A DNA stretch of 64,000 bases from Streptomyces barringtoniae (GCF_020819595.1 NZ_JAJHNP010000002.1:1-64000); one strand, 5' to 3'. Positions 54,293-62,596 are shown, counted from the first letter of the stretch. Numbers and translations: made by a program. Notes: generated by a model from the letters alone, not told the origin.

Positions 54293-55784
54293 GCGTCCGC
54301 AGGCTCTCGGTGACGCACAGCGCCGCCAGCACCAGCAGCGCGCCGTGCACCGGCCAGTCGCCGTAGCGGACGTACGGCGTGATGCCGTGCGCGAGCGGTA
54401 CGTCGTACACGCGGGCGGCGCTCGCGTCGGTGCCGAGCCACGGACCGAGCCGCTGCCCGCCCGGACCGTACACGGCCGAGACGCCGGTGAGGGTGGCGTG
54501 CACCATCGGGCGGCCGGTCTCGGCGGCCCTGATCGCGGCCAGCGAAGCATGCTGCTCCGGCGCCCAGCTGCCCTGGAAGGTGGAAGTGGCGGACTGTCCG
54601 AGCAGGACATCGGCGCCGTCCTCCGCCAGATGCCGGCTCATGTCGGGGAACGCGGTCTCGAAGCAGATCAGCGGGCCGATCCGCAGCCCGTGCCCGACGT
54701 TCATCACGACCTGCTCGGTGCCGCGCCCGCGGTCCTCGCCGGCCGCCTTGCCCACCGAGGTTGCCCAGCCGAGCAGCGAGCGGGCCGGTATGTACTCGCC
54801 GAAGGGCACGAGCCGCATCTTGTCGTACCGCTGGCCGGTCGGGCCGTCCGGACCGACCAGCACCGAACTCTTGTAGATCCCGGGCCGGTCGGAGCGGCGG
54901 GCGTCCACGTTCACCAGCACGTCCGCCCCGGTCGCGCGGGACAGCGCGGCGATCCGCCGGGCCAGGTCGGGCCGGTCGCTCAGGTCGTACCCGACACTGG
55001 ACTCGCCCCACACGACCAGGTCGACGTCCTGCCCGACGAGCCGCCGGGTCAGCTGCTCCTCGCGGTCGAAGCGCTTTCCGGCGCTGTCGTGCCCGTCCAC
55101 GATCCCGGGCTGTACGACGGCGATCCGCACCCGCCCGTCGACCTCCGGGTGCGGTGCCCAGGCCCACACGGCCGAGGTCGCGGCGGCCGTGGCGACCAGC
55201 GAGGCCACGGCCGGGACGCGGGCCTCGCGCACGGATGTCAGCAGGGTCACCGCCACGTTGACGGCCACCACCAGAAAGCTCAGCAGCCACACGCCGCCGA
55301 CCGAGGCCAGCCGCAGCGCAGGCGACACCTGCCACTGGCTGGCGCCCAGCATGCCCCACGGGCCGCCCAGTCCCTGCCAGGACCGCACCAGCTCCACCAT
55401 CAGCCAGCCGGACGGCAGCACCAGCACCGCGGCGGCGCCCCGGCCCGGCGTCGGCTGCTCGCCCAGGAAACGGCGCACCAGCCAGCCCCAGGGCGCCCAC
55501 AGGAGGCCCAGCAGGGCGGCTATCAGGAAGATGAACACGTGCAGACTCGGCAGCAGCCAGTGGTGCACGGCCACCAGGAACCCGAAGCCGCCGCTCCAGC
55601 CGTCGTACGCCGCGCGGCGCCCGCTCGGCGCCGAACGGGCCAGCAGGATCCAGGGGACCAGGGCGACGTACGCGAACCACCACAGCGCCGGCGCGGGGAA
55701 GGCGAGCACGGGCAGCGCACCCGCGAGGGCCGCGGCACAGGAGCGGCGCCAGGGGGAGGTGAGCCAGCGGTCGATCGTCCTCAT
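54210..55784 (-). CDS. lnt: Apolipoprotein N-acyltransferase
   Basis: 524 residues, six to seven N-terminal membrane helices and a nitrilase-like extracytoplasmic domain. The catalytic triad is visible: Glu in VVWGESSVGYD (about 260), Lys in YDKMRLVPFGEY (about 320) and Cys in PLICFETAFPD (about 373). It N-acylates the lipobox cysteine of lipoproteins, several of which (ModA, the sugar- and peptide-binding proteins, the Rieske protein) are encoded in this window. ATG 55784. Streptomyces usually have two copies. Confidence 0.92.
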   Translation of the reverse strand: MRTIDRWLTSPWRRSCAAALAGALPVLAFPAPALWWFAYVALVPWILLARSAPSGRRAAYDGWSGGFGFLVAVHHWLLPSLHVFIFLIAALLGLLWAPWGWLVRRFLGEQPTPGRGAAAVLVLPSGWLMVELVRSWQGLGGPWGMLGASQWQVSPALRLASVGGVWLLSFLVVAVNVAVTLLTSVREARVPAVASLVATAAATSAVWAWAPHPEVDGRVRIAVVQPGIVDGHDSAGKRFDREEQLTRRLVGQDVDLVVWGESSVGYDLSDRPDLARRIAALSRATGADVLVNVDARRSDRPGIYKSSVLVGPDGPTGQRYDKMRLVPFGEYIPARSLLGWATSVGKAAGEDRGRGTEQVVMNVGHGLRIGPLICFETAFPDMSRHLAEDGADVLLGQSATSTFQGSWAPEQHASLAAIRAAETGRPMVHATLTGVSAVYGPGGQRLGPWLGTDASAARVYDVPLAHGITPYVRYGDWPVHGALLVLAALCVTESLRTLRLRRNGPEPLVPPARTAHGSPARPGR

Positions 55785-55866
55785 GGGGCCCTCCCTACCC
55801 TGCGCCTACTCCAGTGTGCGCGTCCGAGGGGATCTAGGACAGGGGGCGTGGGGGTCGTTCAGATCT

Positions 55867-56475
55867 TCATCCGCGCTCGCGGGTTCCGAGTGGTGCGAGG
55901 CCGTCGAAGACGATGGCCAGCATCCGCTGCCGTACCTCCTCCTCGAGGCGGGCGTGCGCGGCGGCTCGGGAAGTGCAGACGAGCAAGGCGTACACCTCGG
56001 GCAGTTCGGCGTCGTCCCGGACGGCGCCGGCGCGTTGGGCACGCTGAAGCAGGGCGCCGACGGCCCGGCGCAGTCCGTCCGATGCCCGAGCGGCGTCGCC
56101 GCCGTTCTCGCCACCGGCCTCGAGCAGGGCCTCGGATATGGCGATCTTGCCGGCCGCGTCGGCGACGAGGTGGCTGAAGAAGTCGAAGAACGCCGTTCCC
56201 GGGTCCGTGGCGTGAAACAGCGTTTCTGCCTGCGCGCGCAGGCGGTCGAACCGCTGCACGAGAACGGCCTCCAGCAGCGCCGCCTTGGTGGGGAAGTGAC
56301 GGAAGACCGTGGCGATGCCGACGCCCGCCAGGCGGGCCACCTCCTCGGTGGACGCGGACCGGCCACCCTTGCCGAAGACCTCCTCGGCGACGTTCAGGAT
56401 CCGCTCGCGGTTGGTTCGCGCGTCAGCGCGTTGCGGCCGCCTGCCGCCCGTCTCTCGGTTGTCCGGGGTGCTCAT
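55867..56475 (-). CDS. TetR-family regulator facing an NTF2-fold gene
   Basis: 202 residues. HTH at about 20-65 (RILNVAEEVFGKGGRSASTE, EVARLAGVGIATVFRHFPTK). It is divergent from a SnoaL/NTF2-like gene, with a 48-bp dyad in between that contains two nearly identical 17-bp sites, so autoregulation together with the neighbour is likely. ATG 56475. Confidence 0.87.
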   Translation of the reverse strand: MSTPDNRETGGRRPQRADARTNRERILNVAEEVFGKGGRSASTEEVARLAGVGIATVFRHFPTKAALLEAVLVQRFDRLRAQAETLFHATDPGTAFFDFFSHLVADAAGKIAISEALLEAGGENGGDAARASDGLRRAVGALLQRAQRAGAVRDDAELPEVYALLVCTSRAAAHARLEEEVRQRMLAIVFDGLAPLGTRERG

Positions 56476-56496
56476 CGCGCTTTCACTCGTCCACCG

Positions 56497-56544
56497 CTAT
56501 CCGAAGTCACGACTCCGTATACTCGGAGTCCGCACTTCGGATAG
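56497..56544. promoter_or_regulatory. 48-bp nested dyad with two TetR operators
   Basis: Outer arms CTATCCGAAGT (56497-56507) / ACTTCGGATAG (56534-56544) and inner arms GACTCCG (56511-56517) / CGGAGTC (56524-56530) are all perfect and share one centre, TATACT, a -10-like box. Read on opposite strands, CCGAAGTCACGACTCCG (56501-56517) and CCGAAGTGCGGACTCCG (56524-56540) differ only in the middle three bases. Confidence 0.85.
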
Positions 56545-56589
56545 TAGTTCGATGCCGCTGCATGCCGGTGCCGACGACGGGAGAGTGTC

Positions 56590-57045
56590 GTGACGCAAGT
56601 CCTCAGCCCCCGGGAAGTCTTCCTCGCGCTCGTGAACGGTGTCGCGGAGGGCCGCTGGAAGGAACTGCCCGATCTGTACGCGGAGCAGACCCTTGTCGTG
56701 CATCCGTTCGACCCGCTTCGCGCCGCCGCCCTCCGCACCCGCGACGAACTGCGCGAACACTTCAGGCCGACCGACTCCGGGCCCCGGCTGCACCGTCGGG
56801 CAACCAACATCACGATCCACGAGACGACCGACCCCGAGGTCATCGTCGCCGAGTTCGAGTACCGGGGAACGGTCGAGGAGACCGGAGAACCCTTCGTGCT
56901 GCCCGGCATCTTCGTGCTGCGAGTGCGCGCCGGTGAGATCATCAGCTCCCGCGACTATTTCGACCATGTCACCGTCGCCCGGGTCCGCGGGCGACTCGAC
57001 ACACTTGTCGCCGCCGTGCGGGCCGGCGGAGCCGCCTCGGCCTAG
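56590..57045 (+). CDS. NTF2-fold (SnoaL-like) protein
   Basis: 151 residues, one alpha+beta cone: SPREVFLALVNGVAEGRWKE, ADVHP-like VVHPFDPLR, TNITIHETTDPEVIVAEFEY and LRVRAGEIISSRDYFDH. Members are ketosteroid-isomerase-like, cyclases or small-molecule binders. GTG 56590. Controlled most likely by the divergent TetR protein. Its 3' end overlaps the next, convergent NTF2-like gene by 4 bp. Confidence 0.8.
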   Translation: MTQVLSPREVFLALVNGVAEGRWKELPDLYAEQTLVVHPFDPLRAAALRTRDELREHFRPTDSGPRLHRRATNITIHETTDPEVIVAEFEYRGTVEETGEPFVLPGIFVLRVRAGEIISSRDYFDHVTVARVRGRLDTLVAAVRAGGAASA

Positions 57046-57566
57046 AGTGGGTGCCGATCGGGATCTTCAGTGGACCGGGCCGGGCTCGCCTCGGCTGAAA
57101 GACGGCGCCATTTCTCCTCCACGGTCACCTGGTGCAGACGCCAGCCCTCCCGGGTGCGCAGGAGCGCGAAGTCGTACCGGCCACCGCATACCAGGTCCGG
57201 AGCCGTAGGGCTGCCGTTGGTCGCGAAGCGCATCGGGTTGAGGTAGTCGGCCCGCACGGAGGCGGTGTCGCCGGTGTCGTGCTCCAGGAAGCCGAACCGC
57301 ACCTGGCGGTTGACGATCAGATGCTGCCGCATGGCGAACAGCGCCAGGCTCTCGGCGAGCCATCCGGCGATCTGACCCGCGTCGCCCTCGATGCCGCCGG
57401 CCGAACGGTAGTCGGCGCGTCCGTTCGCCGTGAACAGCATTCGGTACGCGGTCCAGTCGCCGTCGTCGACCGCCACCGCGTACGCGGTGATCAACTCGTC
57501 CACGGCCAGCCGGTCCATCACGGTCGCGAGCTCAGCGCGCTGCGTCATCGGCACAGTGTTGGGCAT
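57042..57566 (-). CDS. NTF2-fold (SnoaL/ring-hydroxylating-dioxygenase-beta-like) protein
   Basis: 174 residues. DRLAVDELITAYAVAVDDGD and ADYRSAGGIEGDAGQIAGWL followed by HLIVNRQVRFGFLEHDTGDT match the larger SnoaL_4 group. ATG 57566 gives the usual N-terminus; ATG 57548 is six codons later, and neither has a clear ribosome-binding site. Not closely similar to the convergent NTF2-like gene, so not a recent duplicate. Confidence 0.75.
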   Translation of the reverse strand: MPNTVPMTQRAELATVMDRLAVDELITAYAVAVDDGDWTAYRMLFTANGRADYRSAGGIEGDAGQIAGWLAESLALFAMRQHLIVNRQVRFGFLEHDTGDTASVRADYLNPMRFATNGSPTAPDLVCGGRYDFALLRTREGWRLHQVTVEEKWRRLSAEASPARSTEDPDRHPL

Positions 57567-57782
57567 GCCGGGCGCTGAGCCAAGAGGCGCGCCGGGACAA
57601 TCGGTGGTGCGGCCGAATTCGGTGGTGCGTGGCGGGCCGGAGCCCCGAATCTGTCGCCGTGCACGATCAACCCTCCGGGCCCGAACGGAAGTTCCGCATC
57701 CGGGCCGGGTAAGGCACGAGAGGTCCACGAGAGAAGTGTCAACCCAGTTGGGTGAACCTGCCGAAATGTGGATCATGGCTGT

Positions 57783-58436
57783 GTGACGAAGTGGACGGAG
57801 AACGAACCCTCGGCCGGGCAGCCAAGCCCTGAGCCGGAGCTTTCCGCGTACCAGCAGGCGATGCGGGAAAGGCTGCTCGCGGCCCCGGTGGTACCGGCGC
57901 CCGAGCCCTGGCGGCGCAGCGCGTACGCCCCGGTCGGCGGGCTTCTCGGAATCGGCTTCGCCGTGCACCCCGGCACCGGCCAGGACTTGGTGATGGTCGT
58001 CTCGAGCGACGGTCACGGTCTCTTCGACGCCGTCACGGGGGAGAAGGTCGCCCGGGATCGTGACCCCGCCCCGGAGGACAGCGGCCCCGACGCGGATCCC
58101 GCTCTGTCGTGTCCTGGACTGGGACCAGTCGCCGGAAGCAGGGTGCGCGTCGCCGGGCTCTTCGGGGGAGGGCTGCACACCACCACCGAAGACGGCTGGA
58201 ACCTGGAGGTCGTTGCCCCGGCCTGGCCCAACGAGCGTGTCCTGCTCTCCCGCGGCAGCGGACTGCCGCACTCCGGTCCGTACGGGGAGCGCTGGTGGCA
58301 CATCTTCCACTCCCACTACTCCGAACTCCGCGCCGCTGGGTTCTCCCCCTCCGGCCAGACCCTTGCCGTAGCGACGAGCAGCGATCTGTCCCTGTGGACT
58401 CGCGGCGCCGGCCCCGGCGGCACTGGTAGCGACTGA
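57783..58436 (+). CDS. Conserved hypothetical protein
   Basis: 217 residues, soluble, with no family recognised. Visible: a Glu/Pro-rich start, a helix AYQQAMRERLLAAPV, then an antiparallel-beta region (GLLGIGFAVHPGTGQDLVMV, SRVRVAGLFGGGLHTTTEDG) reminiscent of one or two beta-propeller blades. TTGGGT-17-GATCAT (57748-57776) lies six bases before GTG 57783, giving a leaderless mRNA. It converges on the TerD-nuclease gene. Confidence 0.6.
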   Translation: MTKWTENEPSAGQPSPEPELSAYQQAMRERLLAAPVVPAPEPWRRSAYAPVGGLLGIGFAVHPGTGQDLVMVVSSDGHGLFDAVTGEKVARDRDPAPEDSGPDADPALSCPGLGPVAGSRVRVAGLFGGGLHTTTEDGWNLEVVAPAWPNERVLLSRGSGLPHSGPYGERWWHIFHSHYSELRAAGFSPSGQTLAVATSSDLSLWTRGAGPGGTGSD

Positions 58437-58560
58437 ACGGTCGGGTGCCTGGAGACGAGCGTGGGTGGCCGCGGCACGGCGGCACTCCGTCAGTCGAGCG
58501 CCACGACCGGGCGAACGCCGTCATCACCGTCGGCCGGCGCAGCCGCATGGGGCCCTTGCG

Positions 58561-58664
58561 CGGGCTGATCGACCTCGGGCTGATCGACCTCGGACCGCTC
58601 ACCCTCGGACCGCTCACCCTCGGACCGCTCACCCTCGGACCGCTCATCCTCGGACTACTCGACG
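58561..58664. repeat. 15-bp tandem repeat at the end of the TerD-nuclease gene
   Basis: Seven units of 15 bp: two CGGGCTGATCGACCT (58561, 58576), three CGGACCGCTCACCCT (58591, 58606, 58621), then CGGACCGCTCATCCT (58636) and a decayed CGGACTACTCGACG (58651). Read on the minus strand in the frame of the TerD gene they encode a Ser-Glu-Gly-Glu-Arg-type repeat just after its TAG stop. Confidence 0.9.
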
Positions 58665-60715
58665 TCGATGCCGAAATCCTGGACGAGGCCTTCCAGGCCG
58701 CCCGTGTAGCCCTTGCCGCCCAGGACGAAGTCCCAGTCGCCGTTCGACCTGCGGCGGAACGAGCCGAGCACCAGGGCGGTCTCGCCCGGCCGCCCGTCGG
58801 AGACCTGCAGTCGTCCCAACTCGGCCAGCGACGGGTCGAGCAGCCGGATGCAGGCGTCCGTGAAGCCGGAGAGATCGGCGTTCGGGTCGGCCTCCGGGTC
58901 GATGGCGGCCACGAGCGCCAGTCGATCAGCGTCATGGGGCAGCCCGTCGAAGGAGACGCAGATTGCGGCCTTGTCGGGTGGAGTGGCAGGGAGCGCACGG
59001 ACAGAGCCGTCCGGAGTCTGTGGGTTGTTGTAGAAGACGAAATGATCGTCGCTGAGGACGCGGTTGCCGCGGCAGACGAGAGCGCACACGTCCAAGGAGA
59101 CAGTTCCGGTCCAGGACATGCCCAGGACGTTGTAGTCGGCGGGCAGGCGAGTGTCCACGACCGTCGGCGTCTGCTGCGCCGCGCCACGACGGGCGCCATC
59201 TCCCAAGCGGCCACGCAGTCCATGACGATGCAGCAGGTCGACGAGTTCGGTTCCCGAGATCAGCTCCAGCGGCTTGCCGTTGGCGAAGGTGTGTGAGCCA
59301 GGGCCGAACTTCGATGTCGTCACGAGGACACCCTTGTTGGCGCCGGTGTCCTGAACGGTCCCGTACAAGTCACGCACAGCGGTGGGCGGCACCGTGTTCC
59401 GGTAGCGCTTCACCTGTACGACTATCTTGCCGCCGCGGATCGGCGTCGGATCCAGTGCGTCGACGTCCACTCCGCCGTCGTTCGAGCGTTGCGTGGTGAC
59501 CGCCTGCATCCCCATGGCGCGGAAGAGATCGGCAACCAGGTTCTCGAAGGCGATGGGGTCCATGCCGTACAGGTCGGGTTCCTCGTCGCCGCCCTGCGTG
59601 ACGACACGACTGCCGACCTCCTGGGGTCGGCGGCTCGGCCGCACCGGCGTGAGTTGGTCGGGGCGAGCCGAGAGCTGCCCGCGCAGGGCATCGGCCAGGC
59701 AGCTGCCGGCGTCCACCTGTGCCAGGTGCAGGTCGCGGAATGTCGCGCGTGGAGCCATCACCGTTGCCAGGTAGATGTGGCCCGGTCGGCCCGTCGTGGG
59801 GTCATGCCCGTCCACGAACCCGTTCAGGCTCACCGACTCGAGCGCGCCCAGCTCGTCCGCGGCGAAGAGTTCGTGCAGGACGAGCAGCATGCACTGTGCC
59901 AGGACCTCCCGGTACAGGGCCCGACGCTGACCTACCGGGCGGGGAGTCTCCTTGTCCTGGTCCGCGCCGGACATGTATCGAACAGACTTGACGTCGGGTA
60001 CGACGCCGTAGGCGGGCAGCTCCCAGTCCAGCACCAACTGTCCGGCTGCCGGGTCATAGGCTGCCGCGATCTGACGTGGGAAGCCCTCCGGCCACGCGGT
60101 CGAGGCGTAGAGAGCGGCCGAGAAGTACTCGACCACAGAAGCGGGGTCGTGGCGTCTGACGCCTTCGGTCAGCTCGACCACGCCGGCGTTGTACCGCCGC
60201 ACCTCGGCCAGCCGGGCATCGGCCCATTCCCGGTACTCCCGTTGGTACGACGCCAGCTGTTGCTGCCGCTGCGCCTCCGCTGCCTGGGCCGCATGCCAGT
60301 CACGCTCGAAGCGCGCCCTGGCCTCCGCCTGAGCCTGAGCGCGGCGACCGGTGGTCCACCCCCGGTCCGTTTGGTAATGATCGAAGTTCGGCATGGGTAC
60401 GGGCTGCGCCAGTGGCCCCGGAGCGAAGGGCTCGATCTCTTCGGGGCGCATGAGAGAGGAAGCCCTGAACGCCGGAGCCCGGCAGCCCGAGGCGAGAAGG
60501 TCTTGCAGCGCCGCGACCTGCGCGTCCAGTTCCTCCGTACGACGGAGCGCCTCCGCCTGCCTGTGCTCGCGGTAACTCTGGGCTGCTTGCCGTTGATACG
60601 CACGGGCCTGCTGTGCTTCCTGTCTCTGTCGTCTGGCTTCGGCCTCCCTCTGGCGCTGCTGCTGCCTCTGCATCTCAGCCCAGACGCCGACCAAGCTGTT
60701 GGAGCGACGACTCAT
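58655..60715 (-). CDS. Coiled-coil / Mrr-type restriction endonuclease / TerD fusion
   Basis: 686 residues. Residues 1-165 are Gln/Arg/Ala-rich coiled coil (QRQQQRQREAEARRQRQEAQ). About 166-400 is an unrecognised mixed domain. About 415-530 is an Mrr-like PD-(D/E)XK nuclease: MDPIAFENLVADLFRAMGMQ, then SNDGGVDVDALD and IVVQVKRYRNTVP, giving the D...QxK catalytic set, and VLVTTSKFGPGS. About 550-685 is a TerD domain (VLGMSWTGTVSLDVCALVCR, DDHFVFYNNPQTPDGSVRAL, LGRLQVSDGRPG). TerD domains bind calcium and belong to Ter stress systems, which include nuclease fusions (Anantharaman, Iyer and Aravind). ATG 60715; 54 in-frame sense codons follow the TAG stop. Confidence 0.85.
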   Translation of the reverse strand: MSRRSNSLVGVWAEMQRQQQRQREAEARRQRQEAQQARAYQRQAAQSYREHRQAEALRRTEELDAQVAALQDLLASGCRAPAFRASSLMRPEEIEPFAPGPLAQPVPMPNFDHYQTDRGWTTGRRAQAQAEARARFERDWHAAQAAEAQRQQQLASYQREYREWADARLAEVRRYNAGVVELTEGVRRHDPASVVEYFSAALYASTAWPEGFPRQIAAAYDPAAGQLVLDWELPAYGVVPDVKSVRYMSGADQDKETPRPVGQRRALYREVLAQCMLLVLHELFAADELGALESVSLNGFVDGHDPTTGRPGHIYLATVMAPRATFRDLHLAQVDAGSCLADALRGQLSARPDQLTPVRPSRRPQEVGSRVVTQGGDEEPDLYGMDPIAFENLVADLFRAMGMQAVTTQRSNDGGVDVDALDPTPIRGGKIVVQVKRYRNTVPPTAVRDLYGTVQDTGANKGVLVTTSKFGPGSHTFANGKPLELISGTELVDLLHRHGLRGRLGDGARRGAAQQTPTVVDTRLPADYNVLGMSWTGTVSLDVCALVCRGNRVLSDDHFVFYNNPQTPDGSVRALPATPPDKAAICVSFDGLPHDADRLALVAAIDPEADPNADLSGFTDACIRLLDPSLAELGRLQVSDGRPGETALVLGSFRRRSNGDWDFVLGGKGYTGGLEGLVQDFGIDVE

Positions 60716-60742
60716 GTGTCTGCTGGCCCTCCCCAAGGCGCT

Positions 60743-60762
60743 CTGGTTGTCCCCACAACCAG
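60743..60762. promoter_or_regulatory. Perfect inverted repeat upstream of the TerD-nuclease gene
   Basis: CTGGTTGT-CCCC-ACAACCAG, 28 bp before the start codon. It could be an operator or a 5'-UTR hairpin; the ribosome-binding GGGGAGGG lies between it and the ATG. Confidence 0.6.
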
Positions 60763-60891
60763 TTGTGACGGAACGACTTTATCCAGCGACGGCCGGCTCG
60801 CACATCCACCCGGCAAGACCACCGCCGGCAGAAAGGACCGTGAGCGCGGCTCGACCTGGATCGCGCAGGCGGCAGCGGGCCGTCGGCCGGG

Positions 60892-61071
60892 TCAGGCAGC
60901 CTTGATGACCTCGTCGCGGATCGCCTCGGCCCACTCGACCACCAACAGCTCGTACTCCGCGCGTTCCTGGGCCGACAGGGTGCCGCCCGCACGCAGCCAC
61001 AGCGCCCGGATCTGCTCGTTCACCTCGGCGGCAGACCGCACGGAACCAGGGGGCGGGACATCGGGGGACAT
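60892..61071 (-). CDS. 59-residue protein of unknown function
   Basis: A complete small gene: MSPDVPPPGSVRSAAEVNEQ start, then a two-helix body (IRALWLRAGGTLSAQERAEY, ELLVVEWAEAIRDEVIKAA). It is amphipathic and mostly acidic. TAGGCT lies six bases before ATG 61071 and there is no ribosome-binding site, so the message should be leaderless. It precedes the TerD-nuclease gene by 176 bp in the same direction and may belong with it. The coding bias (G/C third positions) supports it as real. Confidence 0.65.
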   Translation of the reverse strand: MSPDVPPPGSVRSAAEVNEQIRALWLRAGGTLSAQERAEYELLVVEWAEAIRDEVIKAA

Positions 61072-61387
61072 GCGGACAGCCTAGGGGTAAGCACTGACAC
61101 TGCGCTACCGTCCCGCTACCCAGAAGGTATGCGGTTGGTCACCGTCACCGTCACCGTCAGGGAAATGTGTACGGCGGGGAGTTCGAGGAAGCTCGCGTCC
61201 CCGCCGGGGTCGCCGCCGGTCACCCGGTCGAGCGGGCGGACCGCGGCGCGGTCCGTGGTGTTGACCGGTCCCGGCGTCGCCGCTTACGTTGCAGCAGAGG
61301 AGAAAGCGCTTGCTGCATTGCTTGCCGTATTGCTTCCCCACTGTCGGCCCGCGCGCCCGCCGAACCGGAGGAGTGCTGATCCCGCCC
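61072..61387 (+). promoter_or_regulatory. 316-bp intergenic region with promoter and LacI-like operator
   Basis: TTGACC (61261-61266), 18 bases, TACGTT (61285-61290), then GAAAGCGCTTGC (61312-61323), centred on AAGCGCTT, the kind of dyad bound by LacI-family repressors. A CACCGT triplicate lies at 61139-61157. The left half (61072-61135) contains the leaderless promoter of the 59-residue gene on the other strand. No gene was recognised in the interval. Confidence 0.6.
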
Positions 61388-62593
61388 ATGCCACCCTCTC
61401 CGCTCCTGCCCAGGCCCGACCGTCCTCGTCCGACACCTCCGTTCGGCGGCCGGCGCATCCGGGCCGCGGTCATCGGCACCGGCGCCATCGGGCGCGGTTC
61501 CCATCTGCCCGCGCTGGCCCAACTCGCGCGGGAGGGCGAGACGGAGGTCGTCGCCGCCGTCGACATCGACCAGGACGCCGTCGAGGCCTTCTGCGCCGGG
61601 ACGGGCATCCCGCACGCCTGCACCGACCTCGACCGGATGCTGGCCGAGCAGCGGCCGGACCTGGTCAGCATCTGCACCCCGCCCACCCTGCACCGCGCGC
61701 AGACGGTGGCCGCGCTGCGCGCCGGGGCCTGGGTGTGGTGCGAGAAGCCGCCGGTGCCCTCGCTCGCCGACTTCGACGCGATCGAGGCGGCGGAGGGCGC
61801 GGACGGCGGGCCGTACGCGGCGATCGTCTTCCAGCACCGGTTCGGCTCCGGATCCCGGCACGTGCGCCGGCTGCTCGCCGAAGGCGCTCTCGGGCGGCCT
61901 CTGGTGGCGCACTGTCAGACCACCTGGTACCGGGACACCGCCTACTACGCCGCGCCCTGGCGGGGCCGCTGGCACAGCGAGGGCGGCGGACCGGCCATGG
62001 GCCACGGCATCCACCAGATGGACCTGCTGCTGGACCTGCTCGGACCGTGGAGCGAGGTGCGGGCCATGGCCGGGCGGCTGGTGCACGACGTCGAGACGGA
62101 GGACGTCTCCACCGCGCTGGTCCGCTTCGAGGGCGGCGCCCTCGCGACGGTCGTCAACAGCGTGCTGAGCCCCGACGAGGTCAGCCGCATCCGCATCGAC
62201 TGCGAGCGCGCGACCGTCGAACTGACCCACCTCTACGGGCACGCCAACGACGACTGGCGCATCACTCCGGCCCCGGACGTACCCGCCGAACTGGCCGATC
62301 AATGGCGCGACTTCGGCGCGGACGTGCCCAGCTCGCACCTGGCCCAACTGCGCGAACTGGTCGCGAGCATGCGCTCGGGTGAGCGGCCGCGCAGCAGCGG
62401 CGCGGACGGGCGCAGGAGCCTGGAGCTGATCACGGCCCTGTACAAGTCGAACCCCCGGGAAGAGGGCTCGACGGCCGTCTACCGCACGCGCGAGGCGGCC
62501 GAGGAGGTCGTCGCCGGTGACCCGTTCGTCCTGCACGGAGGGGTGAAGGCCTGGCACATCCGTGCTTGGAACGAGGCCCTCACCGCGCCCTGA
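61388..62593 (+). CDS. Gfo/Idh/MocA-family oxidoreductase, copy 2
   Basis: 401 residues. NAD(P)-binding IRAAVIGTGAIGRGSHLPAL (about 20-39) and the lysine motif GAWVWCEKPPVPSL (about 115), followed by the beta-sheet substrate domain with GHGIHQMDLLLDLL. ATG 61388 is used; GTG 61373 overlaps GGAGGAG and cannot be excluded. The LacI-like operator in front suggests control by a sugar. Not a close copy of the oxidoreductase at 53381-54292. Confidence 0.82.
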   Translation: MPPSPLLPRPDRPRPTPPFGGRRIRAAVIGTGAIGRGSHLPALAQLAREGETEVVAAVDIDQDAVEAFCAGTGIPHACTDLDRMLAEQRPDLVSICTPPTLHRAQTVAALRAGAWVWCEKPPVPSLADFDAIEAAEGADGGPYAAIVFQHRFGSGSRHVRRLLAEGALGRPLVAHCQTTWYRDTAYYAAPWRGRWHSEGGGPAMGHGIHQMDLLLDLLGPWSEVRAMAGRLVHDVETEDVSTALVRFEGGALATVVNSVLSPDEVSRIRIDCERATVELTHLYGHANDDWRITPAPDVPAELADQWRDFGADVPSSHLAQLRELVASMRSGERPRSSGADGRRSLELITALYKSNPREEGSTAVYRTREAAEEVVAGDPFVLHGGVKAWHIRAWNEALTAP

Positions 62594-62596
62594 GTC

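Noticed and set aside
58561..58664. CRISPR-like array
   Set aside because: The units are 15 bp with no spacers and in coding phase with the TerD gene. The 18-bp array at 19862 is also spacerless. No cas genes are present.
61129..62382. ORF starting MRLVTVTVTV on the plus strand
   Set aside because: It runs out of phase through the Gfo/Idh gene. Its start is only a CACCGT microrepeat.
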